Origin: Aestuariibacter sp. A3R04
GTDB lineage: Bacteria; Pseudomonadota; Gammaproteobacteria; Enterobacterales; Alteromonadaceae
NCBI RefSeq assembly: GCF_018860805.1
Contig: NZ_JAHKQR010000011.1
Location: forward strand, 342,459-406,458
Direction of reading: 5' to 3'
DNA length: 64,000 nucleotides
Part shown: piece by piece, positions 54,945 through 63,928 of the stretch
Layout: every line of letters starts with the position of its first letter
Numbering within the stretch: the stretch's first letter is position 1
Notes under the pieces: generated by a model
Database searches by the model: none
Seen by the model: the letters and a program-made list of their open reading frames with translations, nothing else
What the model was told of the DNA's origin: nothing
Translations under genes and position numbers: made by a program

Positions 54945-55808
54945 ATGAAAAGAACCCTTACTGTTTTTCTGATTCTGTATTCAGCGCTTAGTCACGGTGC
55001 TATGCGTCAGTACGCTGCCCCAGTGGAATCTTCAGATTGGGTAATGCAAGAACAAAACAGGCTCCAATGCACTTTGTCTCACCCTGTACCAGGGTACGGG
55101 AAGGCGCTTTTTTCCAGTGTAGCTTCTAAACAACTGAATATGGAATTTGAATTGGATATGCGTTTGTTACCGAAGAAATTTGGCGTAGCAGCTGTATATT
55201 CAGTGCCGCCGAAATGGATGCCAGGTGCAACACCAAAAACTATTGCTGATATGACCCTGCGCACCCAGTACAGCGGTGACCTGCCAGAGGACGCTGCCTG
55301 GACTATGCTCAGCGAGCTGGAAAAAGGGTTTTGGCCCACTATATATTATCAGGATTGGTACAATGATTACGACAAGGTAGCCGTGGCGCTTAACGCCAGT
55401 AATTTTGCGCCTGTCTATCACGACTTCGTCAACTGCGTTTCAAAATTACTGCCTTACAGTTTCGAAGATATTGCGTACACTGTGCTTTCGTACGAAAAAA
55501 ACAGTACTGCACTTAGCAAGTATTCTCAAAAAAGGCTCAACATGATAGGTGAGTATCTCAAGGAAGACTCTGGTCTTGAATTAGTCCTCCTCGATGGTTA
55601 CACGGACAGTTATGGCGGCAGGTGGAATAACGAGCAATTGTCTATACGACGGGCTAATCAAGTGAAAGAATACTTCACCGCCATTGGAGTGGATGCCTCG
55701 CGCATTGAAGTGACGGGGCACGGCGAAAAGCGCCATATCTCAGAAAACACTAATAGCGATGCCCGGGCATTGAACCGCAGAGTTGTGGTACGTTTATCGA
55801 AAAGTTAG
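54945..55808 (+). CDS. motY: Sodium-driven flagellar motor protein MotY
   Basis: A 287-residue periplasmic protein with a signal peptide (cleavage near SHGA, residue 19). The N-terminal domain is typical of MotY (residues 20-150: AAPVESSDWVMQEQNRLQC, then FELDMRLLPKKFG, VPPKWMPGATPK and LSELEKGFWPTIYYQDWYN). A C-terminal OmpA-like peptidoglycan-binding domain follows (LVLLDGYTDSYGGRWNNEQLSIRRANQV, ARALNRRVVV). MotY forms the T ring that anchors the Na+-driven stator in Vibrio-type polar motors. That pattern, rather than just OmpA similarity, and the rnt neighbour support the name. Confidence 0.9.
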   Translation: MKRTLTVFLILYSALSHGAMRQYAAPVESSDWVMQEQNRLQCTLSHPVPGYGKALFSSVASKQLNMEFELDMRLLPKKFGVAAVYSVPPKWMPGATPKTIADMTLRTQYSGDLPEDAAWTMLSELEKGFWPTIYYQDWYNDYDKVAVALNASNFAPVYHDFVNCVSKLLPYSFEDIAYTVLSYEKNSTALSKYSQKRLNMIGEYLKEDSGLELVLLDGYTDSYGGRWNNEQLSIRRANQVKEYFTAIGVDASRIEVTGHGEKRHISENTNSDARALNRRVVVRLSKS

Positions 55809-55873
55809 CACGCTGGGCTGGTGTTGAGCGGCGGTAATCGTATACCCTGTTCCTTTTAGACGTGGGACGGTAT

Positions 55874-56350
55874 ATGAAGGTGTTTAACATTGACAAAAGT
55901 AAAGTGTTACTGGCGGCTATACTAGGGCTTATGGCTGGTTGCAGTGACAATGAAGTCGGCGACGTATCCCTGGGCTTATTTACTACAAAAGACATTAAAA
56001 TTGACGCCCTTCAAGACCCGGTTGTCACCGGTGTAACCTGTCACATTTCCAGTATTGAAGCGGATTTAGATATCTCAGATCCTTCCGATAGTGCCATAGC
56101 CTGCAGACAAACTGGTCCTATTACAGCTGATATGCTCGAAGCAATCGACAAGTCTGATTCCGGTGAGGTGATATTCAAAAAATCAAAAAGTCTGTTTTTT
56201 AAGAACATGAAACTCAGGCGTATTTTCGATAAGAACGCGCAAACCCTGATATATCTCACCTACAGTACCAAAGAAACATCCGGTAGCTTTAAACACAGTT
56301 TATCAACGGTTCCCCTGTGGCAAACCGAAGCGTTCAGGCCGTCAGAATAA
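55874..56350 (+). CDS. creA: CreA-family periplasmic lipoprotein
   Basis: A 158-residue protein with a signal peptide ending in the lipobox LMAGC (Cys23), so a predicted lipoprotein, unlike E. coli CreA. The body matches CreA block by block: DIKIDALQDPVVTGVTCHIS, DPSDSAIACRQTGPI, then GEVIFKKSKSLFFKNMKLRRI. The function of CreA is unknown. ATG 55874 is preferred over a GTG 12 bases earlier. It starts 65 bases after motY; no link is obvious. Confidence 0.88.
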   Translation: MKVFNIDKSKVLLAAILGLMAGCSDNEVGDVSLGLFTTKDIKIDALQDPVVTGVTCHISSIEADLDISDPSDSAIACRQTGPITADMLEAIDKSDSGEVIFKKSKSLFFKNMKLRRIFDKNAQTLIYLTYSTKETSGSFKHSLSTVPLWQTEAFRPSE

Positions 56351-56380
56351 ACGACGTGGCTCCGGCTGCGGGGAGGTTGT

Positions 56381-57385
56381 TTATTGAGCGTAGATAAAAC
56401 TTGTTACTGGCGGAACGTGATCAGTAAATACACCGTCTACTTTCAATTGTTCAGTTAGTATAGTTAGCAGTGCTTCTTCACTCAAGCCCGAGGGTAAGGC
56501 GTCGGTTCGAAAGGTGTAGGGATGGACCATGAGTTTCAGGGATTGTGCGGTGCGCAACCAGTCTGGCGTTTTTACAGAGTCTGACGACGCGGTGTGACTA
56601 TCAAGGAGTTGAGGGATCCAGGGGCCGATCCCGTTGGCGTATTTTGCGACTTTTTTCATCCCTTTTACCGTCATCAGTGCACTGTAGTCTGTGTCTGACT
56701 CTCCCCACGCGTTTTCCCCTAACAATTGAACCAGTTTACCTTTGTAGTGGAATGTCTCTCTTAGCCGTTTGACTTCGTTGAAATCAAAGCACTGGATAAT
56801 AAGCTTGGACGTAGGGGAGGTCAGGCCGCGTTTTTGTAGTTGTGCTAAAACAATGGCAGAGATATCCACACCCTGAGCCCGGTGCCATGCAGGAGATTTA
56901 ATTTCGGTATAAAAACCGGTTTGTCTGCCAAACTTGCGGTTTAATTGCTGTATGAGTTCAATGTGTTCATCAAGGGTAGCGATGCGAAACTGGGCGTTGT
57001 TTCCCTGGTAACGACTGGCAAACACTGGTGTGCCGTTTTCATTTGTACGTTCGTGAACCTGTAGTGTGCGCAATTCATCAAGGGTGAAATCCAGCGCGTA
57101 CCAGCGGCCATCATCACGAGCTCTCTGCGGGAAGATTTCCTCAACGTTAGTGACTGTTTCAAGGTGTATGTCGTGAAGCACCACGGAAACTCCGTCTTTA
57201 GTGATGACTACATCCTGTTCAATGTAGTCCGGGCGTTGCGCGAAAGCCAGTGTGGTAGCTTCCAGTGTGTGCTCTGGAAGGTAACCAGATGCGCCTCGGT
57301 GAGCGATGACATCGAATGCAGATGCTGGAAAATGGTGGCAGACGGTAAGCACCAACGACAATACCAGTAGACGGTAATTTTCCAT
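56381..57385 (-). CDS. glpQ: Periplasmic glycerophosphodiester phosphodiesterase
   Basis: A 334-residue exported enzyme releasing glycerol 3-phosphate from glycerophosphodiesters. The signal peptide ends near ASAF (24). The GDPD catalytic site HRGASGYLPEHT (His29, Glu38, His39) is followed by the metal residues in DYIEQDVVITKDGVSVVLHD. Length is like E. coli GlpQ (358 with signal). ATG 57385 has AAAGGA seven bases upstream; the frame extends 35 codons upstream without support. Single gene; it converges with creA. Confidence 0.94.
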   Translation of the reverse strand: MENYRLLVLSLVLTVCHHFPASAFDVIAHRGASGYLPEHTLEATTLAFAQRPDYIEQDVVITKDGVSVVLHDIHLETVTNVEEIFPQRARDDGRWYALDFTLDELRTLQVHERTNENGTPVFASRYQGNNAQFRIATLDEHIELIQQLNRKFGRQTGFYTEIKSPAWHRAQGVDISAIVLAQLQKRGLTSPTSKLIIQCFDFNEVKRLRETFHYKGKLVQLLGENAWGESDTDYSALMTVKGMKKVAKYANGIGPWIPQLLDSHTASSDSVKTPDWLRTAQSLKLMVHPYTFRTDALPSGLSEEALLTILTEQLKVDGVFTDHVPPVTSFIYAQ

Positions 57386-57527
57386 ATTTTTTCCTTTGTG
57401 TTGTTTTTTCTGGGCGTTGTGAAAAAGGGGCGCATGTGTATTTTTTTGATAGTGGACAACACATCGCGCCGAATTTTGGCACGCTAGCACATTAAAAAGA
57501 CAAAAATGTGATAACTGAAAAGGATAA

Positions 57528-57567
57528 ACCGTCAGCGAGCAGCTAAAAAGCCTTGAAGGCTGACGGT
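57528..57567 (-). terminator. Terminator(s) after the GKPPF repeat gene
   Basis: On the minus strand AGCC-TTCAA-GGCT is followed by TTTTTA (57545-57561 on plus). This is nested in a larger perfect pair ACCGTCAGC/GCTGACGGT (57528-57536 and 57559-57567), so two folds compete. Confidence 0.65.
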
Positions 57568-57579
57568 GGGGAGGGATTA

Positions 57580-57939
57580 TTAGTGCCGCTTAAATGGTGG
57601 TTTCCCTGCTTTAACAGGAGGTTGGTTCTTTACTACGTCGAGTTGAGCGACATCGTAAACCGGCAGTGTTTCTACGGTTCGCCTGAACGGGGGTTTGCCG
57701 CGCATGACTACTGTTCTGACCTCGGCATATTCAGTAGGGGTATCACCCTGAGCATTTTCCAATTTAGCAACGTCAGCAACAGGCAACATGATGACCTCTC
57801 GTTTAAAAGGTGGTTTACCTGAATAATCCACAACTTGTACTTTTACCGTGTCTTGTGACGCGTTGGAGGGGTTAGCATTTGCTGCGCTTATCGCAGTAAA
57901 TGAGAGTGTTGAAGAAATGAAAAATACTAACAATTTCAT
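57580..57939 (-). CDS. Small exported protein with GKPPF(K/R)R repeats, function unknown
   Basis: A 119-residue protein with a signal peptide (residues 1-22, ISAANA then NPSN). Two long repeats follow, about 40 residues apart: VKVQVVDYSGKPPFKR with EVIMLPVADVAKLE (32-61), and VRTVVMRGKPPFRR with TVETLPVYDVAQLD (74-101). A third, short copy AGKPPFKRH ends the protein (111-119). The GKPPF(K/R)R motif is thus at 41-47, 81-87 and 112-118. ATG 57939 has AAGGA about eight bases upstream. I recognise no family. A periplasmic or surface protein or a precursor of processed peptides are possibilities; neither is shown. Confidence 0.8.
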   Translation of the reverse strand: MKLLVFFISSTLSFTAISAANANPSNASQDTVKVQVVDYSGKPPFKREVIMLPVADVAKLENAQGDTPTEYAEVRTVVMRGKPPFRRTVETLPVYDVAQLDVVKNQPPVKAGKPPFKRH

Positions 57940-58255
57940 TACAAGTGTCCTTAATTAATCGCGTTAAAATTAACCTTTAGTAGTATAAAATTTGTCATTG
58001 ATTGTTGAAAAGTATCTCTCGCGATAGTTAATAGCTATCAATAGAGGCTAATCCAGCTCTGATAAAAGTTTATCTCTGCAAGACAAACGACCGCTGCGCA
58101 CTGTTTCGGTGCTTTTTGGTTGGTTGTGCATTGTTGTGGTGCGCGGCGGTGGTAAGATGAAATTACTTTTCCATAAGAAACAAAACGTTAACAAAGTGGC
58201 CTTTGAGTTGCTCCCATAGTAAGTATTCAGATTAATTCGTTTGTGGGTGTGTAGA
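57940..58255. other. Intergenic region between the divergent repeat-protein and retropepsin genes
   Basis: 316 bases that must hold divergent promoters. The part next to the repeat gene is A/T-rich; the middle has several TGGTG/GGCGG-type G-rich runs. No operator, RNA or small gene was recognised. Confidence 0.5.
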
Positions 58256-58747
58256 GTGAACGTCAGTAATGGGCAAGTAGGTTCAAGTTTTCTTGTTTTA
58301 AGTACTTTTTTACTTATCCTTCTGGCGGGTCAGGCGTATGGACAAACAGAACCATTTTCATTGTCCAGGCACAGTGGTGGAACCTTGTATGTGGATGTCG
58401 TCATCGATGAAATGGTTTCGGCATCTTTTCTGGTAGATACGGGCTCCGGGCTGTTGACATTGAATGAAGCCACTTTCAAAAAATGGAAAAAAGTATCTGA
58501 GGGGATGATTCTGTCTCCCATGGCGGCCCGGCTGGCCAATGGTAAGATTCAAAAAGTCGCCAGATATCAAATTGGTTCTGTGAGTATTGACGGTCGCTGT
58601 GAAATTGGCCCTATTGATGTTGCTGTGATGCCTGGTGGCGCCAACATACTGGGCATCAATGCATTAATGAAAGCAGCACCAATCACCATCACATCGTCTC
58701 AGCTCGTACTGGGTGGTTGTAGTGATATGATAGCTCAGAAGAAATAA
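58256..58747 (+). CDS. Retropepsin-like aspartic protease, exported
   Basis: About 163 residues. A hydrophobic signal (SSFLVLSTFLLILLAGQAYG) is followed by a retroviral-type aspartic protease domain: RHSGGTLYVDVVIDEMVSASFLVDTGSGLLTL, with catalytic DTGSG; VARLANGKIQKVARY-like flap sequence; and NILGINALMKA as the closing psi-loop. Only one DTG is present, so it would act as a homodimer. GTG 58256 is the most likely start but there is no good ribosome-binding site; a TTG at 58241 is possible. Ends one base before the convergent LysR gene stop. Function unknown. Confidence 0.75.
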   Translation: MNVSNGQVGSSFLVLSTFLLILLAGQAYGQTEPFSLSRHSGGTLYVDVVIDEMVSASFLVDTGSGLLTLNEATFKKWKKVSEGMILSPMAARLANGKIQKVARYQIGSVSIDGRCEIGPIDVAVMPGGANILGINALMKAAPITITSSQLVLGGCSDMIAQKK

Positions 58748-58748
58748 C

Positions 58749-59672
58749 TTATTGTTGAGTATTTACATTCTCTGTTAACGCTTTTTCCCAATATGGAACA
58801 CCACTGAAATAGTCCGAGCAGAAATCGATGAAAGCTCTGACTTTGGGCGCAAGCAGTCGGGAGGAAGGATAAACAGCCCAGATTGCGGTGTGTGATACCA
58901 ATGGAAAAGTAGGTAGTACCTCTACAAGTTTACCTTGGGCTAATTCTTCATAAGCACTCCAGGTCGAATTCACGGTAATGCCTATGCCCATGCGGCAGGC
59001 GTCCCTTATGGCCTCGCCGTTGTCTGTTTTAAACGTACCGTTGACTTTCAGTGCACGTTCGCCGTTTTCTGTTTTAAAATGCCATGTATCCATACCCGAA
59101 AGTACGATACAACAGTGATGTTTGAGATCATCGGGTTGTTTCGGTTCGCCATTTCGCTGTAAATACTCGGGTGACGCACACAAGACTCGCCTGTCGTTCA
59201 CGAGTTTTCTCGCTATCAAACTAGAATCTTTTAATTCGGAGTTTCGTATAGCGATATCAAACCCCCCTTCAACTAAGTCAATGATGGTGTCGGACAGTTT
59301 GAGATCGACGGTTAATCTGGGAAATTCTTGCATAAACAATTGCAAAGCGGGCAATAAATGCATTCTTCCAAACGACGCAGGTGCTGTTATCCGCAGCGTA
59401 CCGGCGGGAGATGTACTGCCTGCGCCGACGGATGCTTTTGCCGCTTCTACGCTGTCGAGCACATCTTCGGCGTGATGTAAAAAGGCTTTGCCTTCTTCTG
59501 TGAGCGACACACTTCGGGTAGTGCGGTGTAGTAATCTCACCCCAAGGGTACTTTCCAGTTTGTTGATATGGGCACTGGAGACAGCAGGGGACAAGCCTAA
59601 TTCTTCTCCAGCCGCGCTGATGTTTTGAGTAGAAGCTATACGTACGAAGAGTTGTAAATGAGCAATGTTCAT
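58749..59672 (-). CDS. LysR-family transcriptional regulator
   Basis: A 307-residue regulator. An N-terminal winged helix-turn-helix (NISAAGEELGLSPAVSSAHINKLESTLGVRLLHRTTRSVSLTEEG, residues 17-60) is followed by the substrate-binding domain (TLRITAPASFGRMHLLPALQLFMQEFPRLTVDL onward), of the CrgA-like group. ATG 59672 is preferred to a TTG six bases earlier. It is divergent from an SDR dehydrogenase gene 223 bases away, which is probably its target. No clear T-N11-A operator was picked out. Confidence 0.93.
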   Translation of the reverse strand: MNIAHLQLFVRIASTQNISAAGEELGLSPAVSSAHINKLESTLGVRLLHRTTRSVSLTEEGKAFLHHAEDVLDSVEAAKASVGAGSTSPAGTLRITAPASFGRMHLLPALQLFMQEFPRLTVDLKLSDTIIDLVEGGFDIAIRNSELKDSSLIARKLVNDRRVLCASPEYLQRNGEPKQPDDLKHHCCIVLSGMDTWHFKTENGERALKVNGTFKTDNGEAIRDACRMGIGITVNSTWSAYEELAQGKLVEVLPTFPLVSHTAIWAVYPSSRLLAPKVRAFIDFCSDYFSGVPYWEKALTENVNTQQ

Positions 59673-59895
59673 TATCAATAAAATCAGAAAAGTAATTATT
59701 CGTTGTGGTTAATTATCAATTTAACTCATTCACTCTATACTTTTCAATACGTGTTGTACCTTCCTACATAGTTTTCCACAGACAGGTGGTTTTCTAACTG
59801 ATAAAGAAGCTGGGAGGTCAGGGATAGTGATATCCAATATTTAAACGGAGCACACTGTAGGCCTGCGCGGTCTTGGTTTTATCAACGGAGGTTTT

Positions 59896-60690
59896 ATGAA
59901 GACATTTTTAATTACAGGCGCAACAGACGGCATTGGTTTTGAAACGGTAAAGCGCCTTCGCTATGCAGGCCATAACGTTTTGTTCCACGGTCGTAGCGAG
60001 GAGAAAATTGCCCGTGTGCAGGCAACATTAATGACAATACCTTCGCAAGGCAGTGTATCTTCTTTTTGTGCCGATTTAACCAACCTCAGGGACATACGAG
60101 ATTTGGCAGAGAAGATTCTGCAAACAGGTACACAAATCGACGGCGTACTCAATAACGCCGGCGTGTTAAAATTGAAAAATCCCGTTACTGCTCAAGGCCT
60201 GGATGCCAGGTTTTTGGTAAACACTATTGCTCCTGCGTTGCTTACAGAGACCTTGGTGCCGGTGTTATCTACCCATGCAAGAGTTGTAAATGTATCGTCT
60301 GCAGCACAGGCGCCGGTGAATATATCACTGCTTATCGGGGAAACATCAACTCGCGATGATTTTCAGGCCTATGCACAGAGTAAGTTAGCCTTAACCATGT
60401 GGTCGCAATGGTTGGCGACGCAGTTAGTACCACCGCAGGTAAGTGTAGCGGTAAATCCCGGCTCTCTACTGGCGAGTAAAATGGTGAAAGAGGGCTTTGG
60501 GGTGTCCGGCAATGATTTATCTATCGGTGCTGCAATCTTAGAGGCGGCTCTGACATCAACAAAATTTGAGCACAGTTCAGGTAAGTACTTTGACAATGAC
60601 AGTCAACAATTCACTGCGCCTCACGGCGATTCAGCCTGTGAACGTAAGGTCGCAGCGGTAGTTGATGCCATTCACGGGGTGTATCGGTAA
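59896..60690 (+). CDS. Short-chain dehydrogenase/reductase
   Basis: A 264-residue SDR oxidoreductase. The cofactor motif TGATDGIG is at residues 7-14, NNAG at about 90 and the catalytic YAQSK at about 160-164. The arginine after the first strand (HGRSEEKIAR) hints at NADPH. It is closer to the WW-domain oxidoreductase/retinol dehydrogenase-like SDRs than to 3-oxoacyl-ACP reductase. GGAGG lies four bases before ATG 59896. Divergent from the LysR gene. Substrate unknown. Confidence 0.9.
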   Translation: MKTFLITGATDGIGFETVKRLRYAGHNVLFHGRSEEKIARVQATLMTIPSQGSVSSFCADLTNLRDIRDLAEKILQTGTQIDGVLNNAGVLKLKNPVTAQGLDARFLVNTIAPALLTETLVPVLSTHARVVNVSSAAQAPVNISLLIGETSTRDDFQAYAQSKLALTMWSQWLATQLVPPQVSVAVNPGSLLASKMVKEGFGVSGNDLSIGAAILEAALTSTKFEHSSGKYFDNDSQQFTAPHGDSACERKVAAVVDAIHGVYR

Positions 60691-60754
60691 GCTGGCTTGG
60701 TTGACATTGGCCTGCTGAAGGGAGCATAGGAAACTCGAAAAGCGCGGTGTGAGG

Positions 60755-61450
60755 TTAGCCGCGTTTTTGCTTTTTTGCTTTCTCTTTTAGCACTTCGTTT
60801 ATGAAGCTACGACGTCCGAATTGACGAGTGATAACACACTTTTCCAAGGAAAAACCACGGGCAGGACAATACTCTCTGCCGTAGTAAATCATCTGAAGGT
60901 GAAGATCGTTCCACTTTTCCCGAGGAAACAGACGCTTTGCGTCTCGCTCAGTTTGCTCCACACTCTTTCCGTTCGACAGACCCCATCGGTACATAAGCCG
61001 GTGAATATGCGTATCCACGGGAAAAGCTGGTATGCCGAATGCCTGGGACATAACTACAGAAGCGGTTTTGTGTCCTACGCCAGGCATGGCTTCAAGCGCC
61101 GCGAAATCCGCTGGTACCTGACCATTGTGTTGTTTTATTATCATGTCCGATAAGTGCCAAATGCCCTTCGATTTCATTGGCGAGAGCCCACAGGGGCGAA
61201 TGATGGCCTTGATTTCCTCAATGCTGAGCATGACCATGTCGTAAGGATTATCAGCCTTGGCGAACAATTTTGGGGTTATCTGGTTTACTCGTTCGTCGGT
61301 ACACTGGGCAGACAATAGTACGGCTATTAGCAGCGTGTATGGATCCTTGTGATCCAAGGGAATAGGTATCTCCGGATAGAGGTCATCGAGAATGGCAATA
61401 ATCGCTTGGACCTTTTCTTTTTTAGATAGCGGGGGCGTGTGTTCATTCAT
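60755..61450 (-). CDS. nth: Endonuclease III, variant without the iron-sulfur cysteines
   Basis: A 231-residue DNA glycosylase/AP lyase for oxidised pyrimidines. The helix-hairpin-helix EAMPGVGHKTASVV holds catalytic Lys128 and Asp146 is in FPVDTHIHRL. E. coli Nth is 211 residues and ends in C-x6-C-x2-C-x5-C for a [4Fe-4S] cluster. Here the C-terminus reads YCPARGFSLEKCVITRQFGRR, with only two cysteines (195 and 205), and then a basic tail. The cluster should be absent. ATG 61450 is taken as start. rsxE lies upstream, the usual rsx-nth order. Confidence 0.9.
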   Translation of the reverse strand: MNEHTPPLSKKEKVQAIIAILDDLYPEIPIPLDHKDPYTLLIAVLLSAQCTDERVNQITPKLFAKADNPYDMVMLSIEEIKAIIRPCGLSPMKSKGIWHLSDMIIKQHNGQVPADFAALEAMPGVGHKTASVVMSQAFGIPAFPVDTHIHRLMYRWGLSNGKSVEQTERDAKRLFPREKWNDLHLQMIYYGREYCPARGFSLEKCVITRQFGRRSFINEVLKEKAKKQKRG

Positions 61451-61519
61451 TTCGCACATCTCTTTTCGTATGCCTGTGGCGGCATCGCTTTATCGTTATT
61501 AACGTATCATTTCAGGCAA

Positions 61520-62212
61520 TCAACTTTCGCTGGTTACCCGTATCCGCGTAACTGTCTTTTCTGCTGGTTGTTGATGGGTTGCCAGCTTTGCATCAATGAT
61601 ATTTTTAACGGCAATCAATAACCCCATGCCAAGAAAAGCACCGGGGGGCAAAATGGCAAGCAAGAAGGGGTGCTCGGTGGTGTACAGGGAGATTGTCCAG
61701 TTTGCCGCTATCGGCCCAAAAAGCCTGTCAGCGCCAGCCAACAGAGAGCCAGAGCCCAGTATCTCTCTCATGCCGCCCAGTATAACTAAAACGACGGTAA
61801 AACCTGCTCCCATCATGGCTCCGTCGAGTGCAGCAGGAAGCACCGGATTTTTCGACGCATAGGCTTCCGCCCGGCCAATAATGGCGCAGTTGGTGACAAT
61901 AAGCGGGATGAAAATTCCCAACGTGAGGTAAAGATCATAGATAAATGCGTTCATCAATAATTGAACAATGGTTACAAATGCTGCGATTACCATCACAAAA
62001 ACCGGTATGCGGATCTCATTGCGAACAATGGTTCGCACCAGACTAACAGTGATATTACTCCCCACTAATACCAAAGTGGTGGCCAAACCAAGACCGAGCC
62101 CGTTAACTAGGGTAGCGGTAACTGCCAACAATGGGCAAAGCCCCAGTAATTGCACTAATGCTGGATTGTTTTTCCACAGCCCTTCGACGATGAGGTTTTT
62201 CCATTCACTCAT
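61520..62212 (-). CDS. rsxE: Electron transport complex subunit RsxE
   Basis: A 230-residue membrane protein with six hydrophobic segments, starting [31 protein letters not shown] and including [17 protein letters not shown]. It is the NqrD/RnfE-like subunit. The Rsx/Rnf complex moves electrons from NADH to lower-potential acceptors and in E. coli resets SoxR. ATG 62212 has GGAG six bases upstream and the 5' end overlaps rsxG by eight bases. Confidence 0.95.
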   Translation of the reverse strand: MSEWKNLIVEGLWKNNPALVQLLGLCPLLAVTATLVNGLGLGLATTLVLVGSNITVSLVRTIVRNEIRIPVFVMVIAAFVTIVQLLMNAFIYDLYLTLGIFIPLIVTNCAIIGRAEAYASKNPVLPAALDGAMMGAGFTVVLVILGGMREILGSGSLLAGADRLFGPIAANWTISLYTTEHPFLLAILPPGAFLGMGLLIAVKNIIDAKLATHQQPAEKTVTRIRVTSES

Positions 62213-62855
62213 GTTTGTCTCCATCGTTTTGCGAATAACAACTCACGGGTTGCTGGAACAGGCTGGACTGATTTTCCTTTACGTATTGCAGGGTTCGTTT
62301 TACCGCAGACACGACAGCTCTCGGCGTAATGGTTGCCCCGGTGAATTGGTCAAATTGTCCACCGTCTTTTTGCACCTGCCATTTTTCTTCTGAAGCAGGG
62401 GATAAAGTTTTGCCGTTAAAGGCGGTAATCCAGTCGCTCACTGACATATCTATTTTGTCGCCCAGTCCTGGTGTTTCTTTGTGTTCAACCGCGCGAACAC
62501 CAAGCACGGTCAGGCTGGTGTCTATTCCAATTACCAGTTCAATGTTACCGCTGTAGCCGTCGGGAGCCGTAGCTTCCAGCGCAAGTGCAACGGGCGTCTC
62601 CTGTATGCGGGCGCGATAAACATGATGCTCGGTTTCATTACCCAGTAAAGGGTCAATAACTTCTGTACAATCGGCGTACAGTTTATTGTCATAGTAATGA
62701 GCTGGTACCACTTCATTCAGTACGCTGAGTAAACGTTTTTTCTGTTGCTCTTTAATTCTTGTTTCGGTACCAAAAAAGGTCAGTGCGATTAACGCGGTGG
62801 TTACTACCGCAAATGCGCCAAGCATAAGGCCGTTCTTGCTTATGGTGTTCTTCAT
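62205..62855 (-). CDS. rsxG: Electron transport complex subunit RsxG
   Basis: A 216-residue subunit with one N-terminal membrane helix ([19 protein letters not shown]) and a periplasmic FMN-binding domain. The covalent flavin threonine is in [19 protein letters not shown]. Overlaps rsxD by four bases and rsxE by eight, so the operon is translationally coupled. Confidence 0.95.
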   Translation of the reverse strand: MKNTISKNGLMLGAFAVVTTALIALTFFGTETRIKEQQKKRLLSVLNEVVPAHYYDNKLYADCTEVIDPLLGNETEHHVYRARIQETPVALALEATAPDGYSGNIELVIGIDTSLTVLGVRAVEHKETPGLGDKIDMSVSDWITAFNGKTLSPASEEKWQVQKDGGQFDQFTGATITPRAVVSAVKRTLQYVKENQSSLFQQPVSCYSQNDGDKHE

Positions 62856-63925
62856 ACTTTCCCCTTTTTATGGCCGTAAGTGCGCGGTCGGGTATAGTAG
62901 TCAATAAGCGGTACAGCCATATTCATAATAATAACGGCGAAAGCCACGGCATCAGGGTATCCGCCAAAGTTTCTGATTACAATAATCCAAAAACCAATCA
63001 GGACACCGAATATGACTCGCCCTTTTGGCGTAGTCGAGGCTGAGACGGGATCCGTGGCAATGAAAAATGCGCCAAACAATACACTGCCGTTTATCAGGTG
63101 AAAGAGTGGTGAGGCGAAGCGATCGCCATCTAGCAAATAGAGTGAGGATGAAAAAATAAGTACACTCAGCACCATACTGCCGGGAATATGCCAGCTAATC
63201 ACGCGTCGTTGTAGCAAAAGTAATCCGCCGAGCAAGTAAGCAATACTCACCCAGGCCCATCCTACGGCACTGCTTTGAAAGGGGCCACTGTTGCGAAAGA
63301 GATCTGAAGACAAGAGTTCTGTATACGTCAGCGATTGTGTCAGCCCCGTTTTTACATAATCGAGAGGCGTGGCTGACGTGACGCCATCCACCAGGTTTGT
63401 AAGCTGGGTTGAGTCCATACCCGATTGCGTAAATCCGGTGAAAATAAGAAACGCAGAATCGGTAAAGCTCATTGTTGTGCCGCCTTGGGCAGCAGGCGCC
63501 CATTGTGTCATAGCTGCTGGAAATGATATCAATAACACCACGTAAGCAACCATGGCAGGATTAAATAAATTGTAACCCAGTCCCCCATATAATTGTTTGA
63601 CGATGGCGATGGCAAAAAAAGCACCGATGATGGTCATCCACCACGGCAGGGTAGGTGGGATACTTACCGCAAGTAAACAGGCGGTAAGTACAGCACTGTA
63701 ATCGCTGAGATGCCGTTCAATATTCTTCTTGCGCAGTGCCAGAATTCCTGCTTCTGTGATCAGTGCGGTTACTGTCGCCAGCAGTAATTGAACTACCACG
63801 CCCCAGCCGAAAAAATAAATCTGGCTTGTTAATCCAGGGATCATGGCGATCATAACCCACCGCATAATCTGTGAGGTATCTCGGTGCGAGTGGAGATGAG
63901 GTGAGCTGGACAAGGTTAGTTTCAT
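62852..63925 (-). CDS. rsxD: Electron transport complex subunit RsxD
   Basis: A 357-residue NqrB/RnfD-type membrane subunit with about nine helices. The covalent FMN site is in [16 protein letters not shown]. Other family blocks are [15 protein letters not shown] and [21 protein letters not shown]. It starts three bases after the rsxC stop and ends overlapping rsxG. Confidence 0.95.
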   Translation of the reverse strand: MKLTLSSSPHLHSHRDTSQIMRWVMIAMIPGLTSQIYFFGWGVVVQLLLATVTALITEAGILALRKKNIERHLSDYSAVLTACLLAVSIPPTLPWWMTIIGAFFAIAIVKQLYGGLGYNLFNPAMVAYVVLLISFPAAMTQWAPAAQGGTTMSFTDSAFLIFTGFTQSGMDSTQLTNLVDGVTSATPLDYVKTGLTQSLTYTELLSSDLFRNSGPFQSSAVGWAWVSIAYLLGGLLLLQRRVISWHIPGSMVLSVLIFSSSLYLLDGDRFASPLFHLINGSVLFGAFFIATDPVSASTTPKGRVIFGVLIGFWIIVIRNFGGYPDAVAFAVIIMNMAVPLIDYYTRPRTYGHKKGKV

Positions 63926-63928
63926 GAC

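Noticed and set aside
54945..55808. Generic OmpA-family porin
   Set aside because: The N-terminal 150 residues match MotY, and rnt is adjacent as in Vibrio.
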